Part shown: in pieces, positions 23,001 to 35,000 of the stretch | Layout: every line of letters starts with the position of its first letter | How positions within the stretch are numbered: position 1 is the stretch's first letter | Assembly (NCBI RefSeq): GCF_001619985.1 | Contig: NW_017264195.1 | Location: forward strand, 1,860,001 to 1,924,000 | From: Xylona heveae TC161 | Taxonomy: Eukaryota; Ascomycota; Xylonomycetes; Xylonales; Xylonaceae | Direction of reading: 5' to 3' | DNA length: 64,000 bases | The notes under the pieces: model-generated | Seen by the model: only the letters and a program-made list of their open reading frames with translations | What the model was told of the DNA's origin: nothing | Databases searched by the model: none | Made by a program: the position numbers and the translations under genes

Positions 23001-26000
23001 TCGTGTTCCTGCAAAGGCGTTGCCTCTTCTGAGAAGTTCTTTTCCAAGGGGTCGGAGTTTTCGACGGAAGCTTGCTCGACGGAAATCTCCAGTGGGCCTT
23101 GTCGTTCACCTGAAGTAAAAGGAGGGTCGATGCTCGAGCCTGGTCCGGCATTGGCTGCTTCCGGAGAAGTTTGTTCCTGAGGCTCCTCTGTCATGGGCCT
23201 AGCAGCGGGTTCTGCCTCGTATGTCTCAACTTGATTTGCATCTGCTACAAACCCAGATTCGATATGCCCTGTAGCTGGCTCGAATTGGCCTTTTTCCTTC
23301 TCTTCCTGCTGCTCATCGACTTGAGCTCGACCACGCGTGAGAGTATTGGAAGCATCCCCGATCTCTTCAGTTGGGACGACGTCAGTATGCTCCACTTCTC
23401 GCGCCGAAAGTTCTTGGAGCGGTGCACCTGCTGTAGTATCTTCGTTCTCATCGGTAAAATCTTGCGCAATTTCAGGCTTATTAACATCTTTGGGATTTTG
23501 TTGTGCCGTTTCTCTCATCGATTCAGAATCAACATGTGTTGTCTCTGCATTTTCAGAGACCCCCATTTGCTCTACGGGTGTAGTAAATCCTGAATTTCCC
23601 GTTGAGATTTGTTCAGACTCAACCTCTGCTGCTGCTGCTGCTGCTGCTGCCCGTTGCTTCTTAGCTTTCTTTTTCTTATTCTTCTTCCCCTTCCCGGCAG
23701 AAACGGTCTCCATCTCTTGCTCAGTTTCTTGCGTAGCATCCCCTTCGGCGTTTTCATCCGTTGGCTGTCCTTGCCTTGGCTCTTCCCTGGTTTCTTGTGA
23801 AGCTGGCTTGACCGGCTCTTGTTCGGCTTGACTTTGCGGCTCGTTTACTTCCAAAGGGCTGCCAGACGGTTCAGTTGGTTCCATTGGAGGTGTACCCTGC
23901 CCTGATCCTTGTAATATCGGCGATTCGACAACTCCAGTTCCTCCCTCAACCAAAGCATCTTCCCCTTTCGTTGTTTCTTCTGGAGGCCTCGGGAAGCCTT
24001 CCTCGGGTACAGGTTCCGATGCCCGGGTCTCAGATTGTTCGACTGGGAAGAGCTTTACGAGAGTTTCTTCCAAATTGGCAGGTTCTGGTGCAATTGCAAT
24101 GGGCAGGGAACGCTCAACTTCTTCAGTAGGTGTGGCTAGTGCCGACGAATCATGCGAGAGAGAGACACGCTCGGCATCGGTAGCCTGGGCTTGCTTCTTT
24201 TTCGCCTTTTTGGCCTTCTTTTTATTCTTCTTCTTGGTCGAAGCCGTAAGATCACCTTCCTCTGAATTGACTTCCTCACTCTTTACGTTGAAAGAAGGTT
24301 CCTCAATTGAGATCCTTGCAGCAGGATCGGTGACTGCAACGGGCTCTTCGGAATGAGAGTCTCCGCCAATTCGCGCTTCCTCTTCGAAGACTGCCCGCTT
24401 GTCTTCAGATTCATTCTGTGTGAGAATAGGCAATTGTAGAACCGGACTCCGATTGAGATCTTCCGCGCCTTCTAAGTTACTAACATCAAATCCATCATCC
24501 TCAGAGGGCAGTGGGATCGAAGCAGCTTCAATAAAAGAATCATGCTCCGATATGGCCATCGGATCATCATGAATCGTCCCATCTCCTTCTCCTTTGGGGG
24601 TTGTAGGTAGAAGTGAAGCACCAGCAGGAGATGAGCTCCTTGAAATCTCTTCCGCTCGATCGATAAGAGGGATTTCTTGTAGTTCTTTCTCATGCTTCAA
24701 ATCTAGACCATTCGGCTTCTCCGCAGGTGGTGGTAATGCGAGGTCTTCATTAAGATCATTTTCACTGGGCAGAGAAAGTGGCACTAGTCCAGGAAAGGGT
24801 ACTTGAAGCGCCTCTACGCTTAATCTCTCTGCAGTCTCCGGGCCCGTGCTCTCTTCTACAGGTATTGTACTAGACTCGAGTTTTCCCAAGGTCTGTTTGT
24901 CTTCTGGTTTCTCAGTTTTCCGCTGGAGCTCCACGGCATCACCCTCCAGGAAAGGCGTGCTTTCGGCTGCAGGTAGCGGCTGGTCTTCCTTTGAAGCAGT
25001 ATCCTCGAGCAATAATAAATCCTTGTCAGCAGTCGTTGGTAAAGGGATGTTTTCTGGCCGCTCATCCGGGAGCGCGTTGGTAGATTTGTCATATAAAGGA
25101 TGGTCAGCATTAATATCCTCCGTTTCGTTAGGCGAAGACACTTCTGCCGTAGCCGAATTTGTTGGAGAGTGGGCGATAGAAGATGCTGCAGGTGAAGCCA
25201 CACGGGGCACGTCTTCGGCCCTTTCTCCTTCTTTAATCTCAGCAAAGTTTTTCTCAGGAGGGCTTGTTATTTTGCCGTATTCAACAATTGGAGATTCAAG
25301 AGGATATTCCGCATTCCTTTCCGGCGGGAGAACTTGTTCACGAGTGACACTGGTATCCCATGTGACATGATCCGACGGCAGATTTTTTTCGTTCAATGAC
25401 TCCTTAGCTTGGGAATATTCGACATGTTCGGGGTCTGCCAGGGGCTCGCCAGTCGAATGCAACTTCTCGTGTTCTTGTATAATTGAACTTGGATCGTTTG
25501 TCAATTCCGCTATGTGCATTTGTGCAGGGGTTAGCTCAGAAGCACTCGGATCTTGTGAATTTTCAAGGTCGAAGTGGTCAGTAAATTCGTGGGACACTGG
25601 AATAGGACTTTCGTTTCGCTCTCCTGGCATTTCTGACAGCGGCTCGTTCGAAGCATCCTTATGAGGATCGTCCTTATGAGGGGTCACAGGGCCCTCTCTA
25701 GGGGTTGCCTCTGACGTTTCTGTTACTGCAGAGCGTTCGATGTCAAATTTTGAATCGTCTCTTTCAAGGAAAGGCATTGGCACGGTGGCAACTGATGTTG
25801 GAGCTTCTCCTTGGCCCAAGCTTTCAATCATTTCGGCTGGTTGGGGCAATGGATCTCGGTCAAGCCGCGTCTCTTCAACATCTTCTGGAAGCGGAATGGA
25901 TTCAGGAGCAGGAGATTTCGTCTTTTCCACCGTTTGATCTGTAGTGAGCACAACCTCAGGGCGTTGGTCAACATGGGATTCATCGAAACTGTCGTTGGGT

Positions 26001-29000
26001 ATTGACACTACTGACTCCGGAAATACAGGTTCGCTCTCGAGAACGGGCTTAGTAGATGTAGCTACTGGTGATTGCTCCTCTGTGGGAATTGCGTATAGCA
26101 TCTCTTTCTCTGGATGTTGAGATGCTGAATGGGGGAGACTAGTATCCACCGTTGCGGGTGGAACTTCCGAGTGGCCAGTGAGCTTCTCACGCTCGTCTTC
26201 AACTTGTGCAGGCTCAAGCTCTAGGTCTTCGTTTTGTGTTGCAGGGAGGGGAACATTTTCCGGACGAACTTCTTCTCCAAGCATCCGATTTTGATCGGCA
26301 TACTCATCGTTTGGCACATCAGATACTGCAACATGCTCTTCTGCATGGGCAATCTCTGCGGGCTCGACTTCAGTCTTCGGTTTGGGTACGTCGTGCTTAT
26401 GCTCTTCTTCCAGGGCCCCCTCGTCCACGGTATCTGCGATTTCCTTTTCTATTATAGGAGTACTCGGGGCGCTTGGGCTCGCAGATGCTTCAGAAACCTC
26501 TTGAAGATCCTTCTTCGCCTTCTTCTTCTTTTTCTTGTTCTTTTTCGATGAAGAGGTGGCAGACATATTGGCTTCAGAAAACGGCACCTCATCTGAAACA
26601 GTCGGCTGTTCCAATTTCAAAGTTTCGGATTTTGGCTCTGCGGGTCCTTTTGTCGGTGTCTCAGACCTTGCTTCCAGACCTTCTGGTTGGAGCGACTTGG
26701 TAAGCTCGGTGGTAAATTTTTGTTCTTGCGACGTCCCAACGGCTGTCTCAACTTCCGCTTCTTTCTTATCAAGGTCTTCTTGAGCTTTTTCTGAGAGCTC
26801 CTCAGATTTCGCTTGAGATTTCTTCTTCTTTTGACGATCTTTCTTCTTCTTCTTACGTGATGAAGAAGAGTCTATCTCTTCTTCGTTCACTACTTCGACC
26901 CTTTCTGGAGCTTCTTGGGGTGCTTCGGGAGATCCGGCCGAACCTGCTGGCCTTTTGACATCGCTATCAGCTTCCAAATTTACAGTCTGCTCTTCACTCG
27001 ATAGGATCTGTTCAGCTTCGCCGCCAGAGATCGGCCCTTCAAGTTGACTTAGTTCCGCAATCGATGGCGATGTGCTTGGGACAGAAGGGCCTGGTCTCTG
27101 AGGAAAATCAACATCAACGGCATCCGGGTCTTCTATCCCATCCTTAGGTAAATCCGCGTCGACTCCCTCAGAAAGCTCTTGAATAGCTTGAGGCGTGAAC
27201 TTTTCTTCCTGAGACTCGGCAACTTGATCTTCATGGGGAGCTTCTTCGATCGGCTCCCTTACGCTTTCCGCCCCCTCAACTGAAGTCAGTAGCTTGTGGG
27301 TGGTCGCATTAGCGGCTTCTTCCTCGAGTAATGGCTGTTGTTCTTCACCCTGAAGTTCCTTAGGTTGTCCTTGTCCAGAGAGCTCTGCTGTCGAATCTTC
27401 AATACCAACTTCTGCGCCTCTCTGATACCCTTTATAATCCGGCATGTCACTGGGTTCGCCTTCGACCAGTTCTGCAACATCAACTTTGTCTTCAGCAGGA
27501 GCATCAGCAACCGTGGCAGTAAGGGCGCGTTCCTCGGCCTGAGCCTTCATTTTCTGCTTCTTTTTGGCCTTCTTAGATTTGGATCTGTTAAGCTTGGCAT
27601 CGGAAGCCGGTTCAGCCGGCGCTTCGAAAGGCTGCTCTTGGATCTCATTGGCATCTACCTCCGACTTTCCCGATTGCAGTGAATTGAGTTCCACTTCTTT
27701 CATTGCAGCGGCTTCTGGGACGCTTTTCGGATCTAGAACTGACGGATCTCCAACAATGCCAACCGTCGCTTCTTTTGGTTGCTCGGCCGTCTCAGGCTCA
27801 GTGAATGTCGCAATCTCATCAAGCGCAGGACCAGTTTCTTGACCAAGATCTTCCACTTGGGGCTGTTCTACAACAGCCCCACCCTCCGGCTCATGCGCCG
27901 ACCCTATCTTTTGTACTTCGCGTTCCTGAAACTCAATATTCCCTGCGGAATCAGTGACCTGCACACGCTCATCGGGGCTTTGTCCATCCTCTTCAGTAAA
28001 TCTTTTAATATCCAGAGGTCGATCATCCTTTAGCTCTAATGCGTCGACATGCTCTCCCGGGTCGGGTATGGGACTTTGCAGTTCGGGTGTCTGTGCTTGC
28101 GTTGAACTAGTGGAAGCTCCCTTCTTCTTCTTTTTGTTCTTGCTCTTTTTGGATTTCTTTGAAGTTGAAGAAGGTTGTTGCTCGGTTTGATCCACCACAT
28201 TCACAATTTTAGGATCGTCTTCAGGAGTTTCTGCTTCTAATTCTCGAGCAGTTTCCGAATCGTGTGGTGGGGATGAGGTGCTTTCCTCAGATAAGCCTTC
28301 CCTAGCTGAGACTCTGTCTTCAGGAGTACTTTCCCGGAGATTAAGGGGAACGTTGCCTTCTTTATCCTCGGCCAAATAAGTCTGTGCTGTCTCTTCTCTC
28401 GAATCTGCACTGGTGTGATCGAAGGGCACCTCAGGTAAATTTGGCTGAAAATTCTGCCGGGGCTCACCAGTCGAAACAGGTGGAGTGGTTTCCGCCGGCG
28501 ACAGACCATCCGAACCTCCGGGCAGAGCCTGAGGTTCGGGGTTGGATTCCCAGTCATGGTCCGGAAATATTTCTCTAGCGCTGTGGACAAGCCGATCTGG
28601 TGCAACGTCAGGCGGGGCCTGCAGTGATGAGTCTTGATCTGGCCGCGCTTCAACTTGACTGGCCTGTGCCGTTGTAAGTTCATGTCCTTGCGTGGCAATT
28701 TCTGGCTGCACAATGGGCGTCTGGGCTCTGGGCGTAGATGCTTCAGAATTTGCTATATCTCGATCTTCAGGAGCCTGTTCCAGAGGAGTCGCGACATCCT
28801 TTTCACTTGAATCCTCGACAGTTTGGTGGTGTGGTTCTTCCCAGCTATGTTCATATCTCCTAAGGGCATCGTGGATAGAGGTGCTTCGAGAGGAGGTTCG
28901 ACTCGATGGGAGGGATGGGTAGGTTTCTGTCGGTTCGTCTTCAGCTCTATAACTATTGCGCTCGACCAAATAGAGCGGGCGAAACTCGTCAGTAGAGGTC

Positions 29001-32000
29001 TTGAATTCTGTTGAACCCGGCCGAGTGTGTCGAGACCGTGTAGGTGATAACTGTTCAGTCTGTGAAGGTGTAGGGGATGTCGGAGCTAGATTGGTTCTTG
29101 TCAAACCAGGTGACGGTGGCCCTTTTCTAAAGGAAAAATGAAGTGGGATTGCAGTGGGCGATGCCGCGCTTCTCGTCGAGCCTGGTACTTGAATACGTTC
29201 TGGCGTTTTCGCTGGGAGCTTCAACCGATCGTTCGAATTGGGAGACGTGGGCCGATGCTCGGTGGTGGGAGATAGATCAGCAGCTTGTTGCATTTCAATG
29301 GGCGTAGTAGGACGGCTTTCAGACGAGAATGGCAGCTCTTTTGCCTGATCTATTTCAGTTGGCGAGTATGACTGGGTTGTTAACAGCTGTGGAAGATCCT
29401 TCGTGTGCTCAGCTTCAATGGGAGAAGCTGATCGAGTATCCGGCAGATCTGGCAGGTCGGCAGTATGTCCGACTTCGATGGGAGAAGTAGGGCTACTGTT
29501 AGGTAAGGAAGGTAGGTCCTCTGGATGCCCGACCTCTATGGGTGAAGTTGGTCTAGTACCTGGCAGTGACGGCAGATCGCTCCGGTGTCCAACTTCAATT
29601 GGAGAAGTGGGGACAGTTGGAGGAAGACTTGGCAGATCTGTAGCAGATCCCACAGCTATAGGAGAGTTTGGTCTGCTTTGTGGCAAAGCGGGAAGGTCAC
29701 TCGCACGTCCAACCTCGACGGGAGACGTTGAACGGGTGGCAGGCAAAGATGGCAGATCGCACGTATGTCCTACCTCAATTGGAGAGGTGGGGTTGCTCTC
29801 AGGCAAATATGGAAGGTCCTTGACGCTTCCAACGTCGATTGGGGATGTCGGACGACTAGCAGGAAGTGAAGGGAGGTCCTTCACACTGCCAACCGCTATG
29901 GGAGATGTGCTCCTGCTCGCAGGTAAAGAAGGGAAGATTTGTTCCTCTTCACGTTGCGCGTCCGCAACTAATGCGGTTTGGATTTCTCTGCTAGGAGAGG
30001 ATGCGGGTGGAGGCTGTCCTCCTTCAGCGACTTGGTGTGGCAATGTTTCAGGGAGGGCTTCATGGTCTACTGGGGTAGAGGTCGGCTGTGGTACAGGCTC
30101 ATCTTCAGAATAGAGGGCAAGAGATTGATCTACGACAGGGGCAGGTGACGACGCAAGGCTACCTGGCAAGGAAGGAAGTTCGTTGACATCAATGTCTGAA
30201 AATTTTCCTTTATTCATCCCTCCTAGCGGCAATTCAGCGCCTAGAGGATTTTGTTCCTGGAATAATGTTAGCGATGTGCCTATGCGATAACGGAAGATCC
30301 GAGGAAAAGGAGGCTGTCTAAATACCTTGGAAGCCTGCTTTTGGGAGGTGGTCGTACCTGTACCTATGTCGCTACTATGGCGGTGCTTTTTCTTCTTCTT
30401 CTTTTTCCCACTGGCACTGCTTGACTCCCGGCTTTCCTCTTCAAGGGAGGGCTTCTGGCTCAACTCGGGAAGACTGGTCGCGGAGCGGGCGGCATCATCA
30501 CCAATATCGTAGGGATCACGGCCAATTTCTTCTTCTTTTGATCCCCGCTTGCTCTTTGGCTTCAACTCCTCGCTACGGATTTCTCGTGATCGTTCGAGAG
30601 CGGGCAGCGAGTCCACTGAGCGCCTTCCAGTGAGGAAAGAGAAAAGCCCCCCCCTCTTCTCCCGTTTACTGCCCTTGTCATCATCTAGTCTTGCCGGTAA
30701 CGATGTGACAGAAGCGAGATCATTGTAATCTAAACTTGAGCGCTTCGATTTTCGCTTGGACCCGTGAGAGTCATCATGACCCCTGTGTTCCGTTTCAGAC
30801 ATTGACATTGACCGAGTAAGTGGTTTCGGTGAGCCGAAGACGTCGCTTGATCGTCGTGAGCGTCTCTTTCTATGTGTCCGTTCGCTGCTCTCTTCAAGAT
30901 TTGAGCCACGCGACCTGGAGCGATGTACGGATGCTGAGGAATCCGGCCTCTCACTAGCTCTGGAAGATCTACTTCCGTCCAGTCTTGATTCATCCTCCAT
31001 CTTGCCACGAGAGCGGCTACGATGGGAACTCCGCTTCCGTGGTTTCGAAAGCTCCTCATCACTCCACCCATAAAACTTGTCCTCTTCCGGAGCCTCGAAA
31101 GGTTGGTCTTGCGCTTCTCCCCACGACGAAAAAGATCCTCGTCTCTTAAATACTGCACTAGCAACGTCCGCCTCGGGCTCTCTTACAGTGGAGCCTGAGA
31201 GCTCTTCAGCGTCCTCGTCGAGTTCGTGAGGCAACGGCACTTGCGCTGTAAACTCGGTATCATCAACAACAGCGTCTCGCACCAGGTCATTAGGCTCCCC
31301 GGCGTCTTGCTCGCTGCCAGACGAATCATCTCGAAATGCAAGTTCCGATCTTAGCGGAGAGCCAGGAACTCTATGCCCGAAACGGCTACTAGCTCTCTTG
31401 GTCTTCCTGGGCCGCTTCACGTCCGCCAATTCTTCCACATCGTCAAATGCATTGCTAGGAATGGAGACGATAGATTGCGAACCGCTGCTCCGAGGGTTGA
31501 CACCAATGTCAGAGCTACTAGATCTCCGAGTCCCTATTTGCATGTCAAAGCCTGGGGTATCATCGAACCTTTCGTTCGAGCGTCCCAACTCTCTAGGGCT
31601 CGAATCTTGTGATCTTGAGCGCTGCGATTTAGCTGTTTGAGTTTCAGGGCCCCAGCTACGGCGTCTTAGGCTTGTCGAGCCTTTCGAATTTGATGGCGGC
31701 TTTCCAACTTCTGAACGAGTTTCGTAAACAGGGGAATCACTAATTTGTGCCTCGAATTCTTGAGCGTTTCTATTTCGATGTCTTTGAGCTTTCTCGTTCT
31801 CAAAGATTTGAGACTCGATACCGGGTTCGAAAGCGCCTTTGTCCGATGAAGTGGACACGTCCGGCCTTATTTCGCGAACTTTACGCTCAGGATCCGAAGA
31901 ATCACGATCCGAGTCACGATCAAATTCATCCCCCTCCCTCTCAGCTCCAAGCTGCCGCGCAGATGAGCCGGCTCTTTCTTCCTCGGTTGGAGAGGGGGAT

Positions 32001-35000
32001 CGCGAAATTTCTTTGGGATGCATCTTGGTTTCTACAGGGGTGACGGTGCCAGGTGTTTCCACCTCTCCCTCAACATAACCGACTCTTGGCGGAGCTCCTT
32101 CAGTACCTGGAGAGTCAAGGCCAAGGTCTGTCACAGTCTCCGCGTAAGGAGCATGGTAGAACCGAAAGTCATGCGATGCTGGGGGGGATTTGCGGTGTCT
32201 AAAATTATTGTCATCAATGACGATAGCAGGATCGAACCCGCTATCTTCTAGTCCAGCAGCAACAGTTGCAGCAAATTCAACATCTTCGCCGAAAGCTCCG
32301 GGGACGTGTTGAGGAAGGTCGCCAGAAGAAGACGATTCTGGTACTGGATGGCTTTCATACTCGTGTGCATGAATTTCAGGGCTCTCGTCCGTAGACTGGT
32401 TAGATGAATGTCCATGGTAATCGCCATCATCCTTCTGCGGTTCCTCCTCCGAGGATTCTACAATGTATTCTTTCGTCTGTAGATCTCCCCAGCTGACCCT
32501 GGATTCCGATGACTTCTCAGGACCAGTTGAACTGTTTGGTTTCGTCTCTACTGGAGAGATAGGCGCTGATCTGTCATCCCTCGTTGAACCGATGGTGCTC
32601 GGAGGAGGAGAAGGTTCGATCAAATTCAACCTAGGGACAATCCAAGGCAAAGCGCCGTAGGGATAGCTTCCAGCAAATTGGGCATGTTGTAACGCATCGT
32701 TGTCATTTTCATGATCGACAGGGGGAGCTATGGTTACAATCTGCGGCACCCGAGATGAAGTAACATTGGAGTCGCCGTTTGGATCAGGGGATTGAGGAGA
32801 GTCTGACTTCCTAGACAGCAGCTCCGGCGGTGCGAAATATGCTGCCACTGGTTGTGGCTCCTCATTGTACTTATCCATGACTGAATCTACGTAAGCTTGC
32901 GCTTCGCGATCCGAGAGTGGGTGATAATCCGGAACGTAATCCCCTGGATGACGGCTTGAACGAGCGTATTCGCTCCTAGGCGATTCGCCTTCAGGGGATG
33001 CTTCGGGTCTGAATTGTTCAAGTTCCACCTGCGGTTGCCCATGGCTCCTGGAGTCGGATGAGGACTCGTTTTCTTTTGATGAAACGAATGGGCCAGGGTT
33101 TGAAGGAGCTGCATTCACTGAAACAGGAGTATCAGAGCTCGAGTGCCGTGGTTCATTCTGCCTGCCGGGACGAATCTCCACAATCTGAGGGTTTCCATCA
33201 TCCAAAGGGGCTGCAAATACCTCATTTGTCCTTGTCGTTGCACTGCTCTGCCTCCGTCCCTGCGATTTCTCATTATTTTGGAAGCGTTGCAGAGAAGGCT
33301 TTCTGCTTTCCGGTTTTACCCTTCTTGGCTGAAAGTCGCTATAAGAAGCGACTCCTGCCCGTTGTCCGGAGGCCAGATCTCTGTCTGTGGATCCAAACGT
33401 AGGCGACGAAGCTCGTCTACGTCGAGTTGTTGGAACTTTGACTTCCTGATCGTTTTCAACAGGAACAGAGTCTTGTACCAGGTATTGAAATGGGTCAACC
33501 GGCGTTCTTCGCTCTCGATTTTCTGTGCCGGTCGCTCGATATTCGACGTATGGTTTCCTGTGAATAGTTGGCGCAGTCGTTGCAGACTCTGGTGCTTCAT
33601 ATGTAGAGCCCTGCAAAGTGGATTCAACGAAATTGGACAGCTTTTCTGGTGCGACAGCTACAATTGGCTGAGTATGCTGGATTGGTACAGGCTCGGGGCG
33701 CGCGCTTCGGTTCACTGTTTGAGAAGAGATAACTGAGTCGCTCCGCCTAACATCGAATCTCGATGGATCCGAAGTTGGAACAGGTACCACATATTGCATA
33801 TCTGGCACTCTTGCATTATAACTGGGTACAGCACCCTGACGATAATTGAGAGGTGGAGCCGTTGGCGAATTTGCACTGTCCCGAAGTTCGATCGGACCCG
33901 CTTTTGGAGGACGTTGGGCAGGACGGTCAACAGATGCAGAAGAAGGCGTCCGTCTTTTACCACCAAACATCCACTTCCAATTTGAAATTCCAGACCGCTC
34001 TGAATCAGAAGACTTCCGATGGCGACGAGGCCCGTTACTACCGGAATCCGAGGCCCCACCGAATGCAAGAGCCGAGCTGACGCTGGAGGATTCCGCCTCG
34101 GACACGGATTCCCATGCGTCATCCGACGAAGACAATTGACTGCCTTTCCGAGGAACGTCACCGCGAGTATCTGCTTTGTTCTTCTTTCCTCGCTTAGAGA
34201 GCACTGAAGCTGCAGCTACGCCGAGCCCAATCATTGCAGCATCATCATTAAACGCTTTGTTAGCATGACGTGGGCCTTGTCTCGAACTTTTTGAAAGTCC
34301 GCCACCATATGCCAGACCCATGTCTGCTGAGGAAGAAGACGCCGAGGACGATGATGATGAATTTCCAAAATTGAAGAAACTTTTTGATTTTCTGGAGCGC
34401 CCTGGGCGCGAGAAGGGTTTAGTGACCGATCCTTCAACGATTCCTGCAGCTTGGGACTTCTTAAGATACTTTGAATCCGGCGTGGGAGATCGATGACGCC
34501 TGTTTCGAGAGGCTTTGGAGCTTGCAAGGCCAAACAAAGACGCAAGACCAGACATACGGGAAGGGCTTTGGCGGTTTGATCGCACGTACTCTCGGCGCGA
34601 TGTGGGATAAGAGGAATCATTGCTGTCGAAGGCTCCGGGAACCGAGGGAGGAAAGTCTGCAGCAACGCCGGACTGCAAAACTCTATTTCTCCGATCTGGG
34701 GACCTGCTCCGTGAGCGATGTCTCTGAGGGGAGTTACTACCGATAGGGGCATAAAAACCATAGGATTGGGATGAATCCCGCCTTGGCTGAGACCCATAGC
34801 GGCTGTCACTGGAGGGAAATGCTGCAGACTCTGTTCTCTTTCCTGATCTCACACTATAAGTATCCTCAAAACCCCGCTTTTGCTTTGCAAAAGTCTGACT
34901 CGCTTGGCCGAGCCCATAACCAGCAAGTCCAGCGGCCAGAGAAGATTTTTTCCCCCTCCGTGATTGTTCGCTATCGGATAATCCGTAACGCCTCTCTTTG

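Larger units (their letters stand above)
21188..30415 (-). repeat. Eleven dispersed lysine-rich blocks in leashin
   Basis: Short KK-x-KKKKxxKK blocks recur at about 30380-30415, 28119-28165, 27546-27588, 26812-26870, 26500-26560, 24187-24250, 23625-23700, 22725-22785, 22245-22305, 21735-21805 and 21188-21237. Examples are SSKKNKKKKKKAKKDLQE and SGKKKKNKRKKKGKYSGAA. Each is followed by an acidic spacer. The spacing is irregular (about 0.3 to 2.3 kb). They may be ancient degenerate repeats or repeated binding or charge-patch modules. Confidence 0.85.

Noticed and set aside
29403-30113. 236-codon + strand ORF with regular repeats (CPTSMGEVG)
   Set aside because: It is the complement of the leashin 20-residue repeat array; its regularity comes from the repeat itself.
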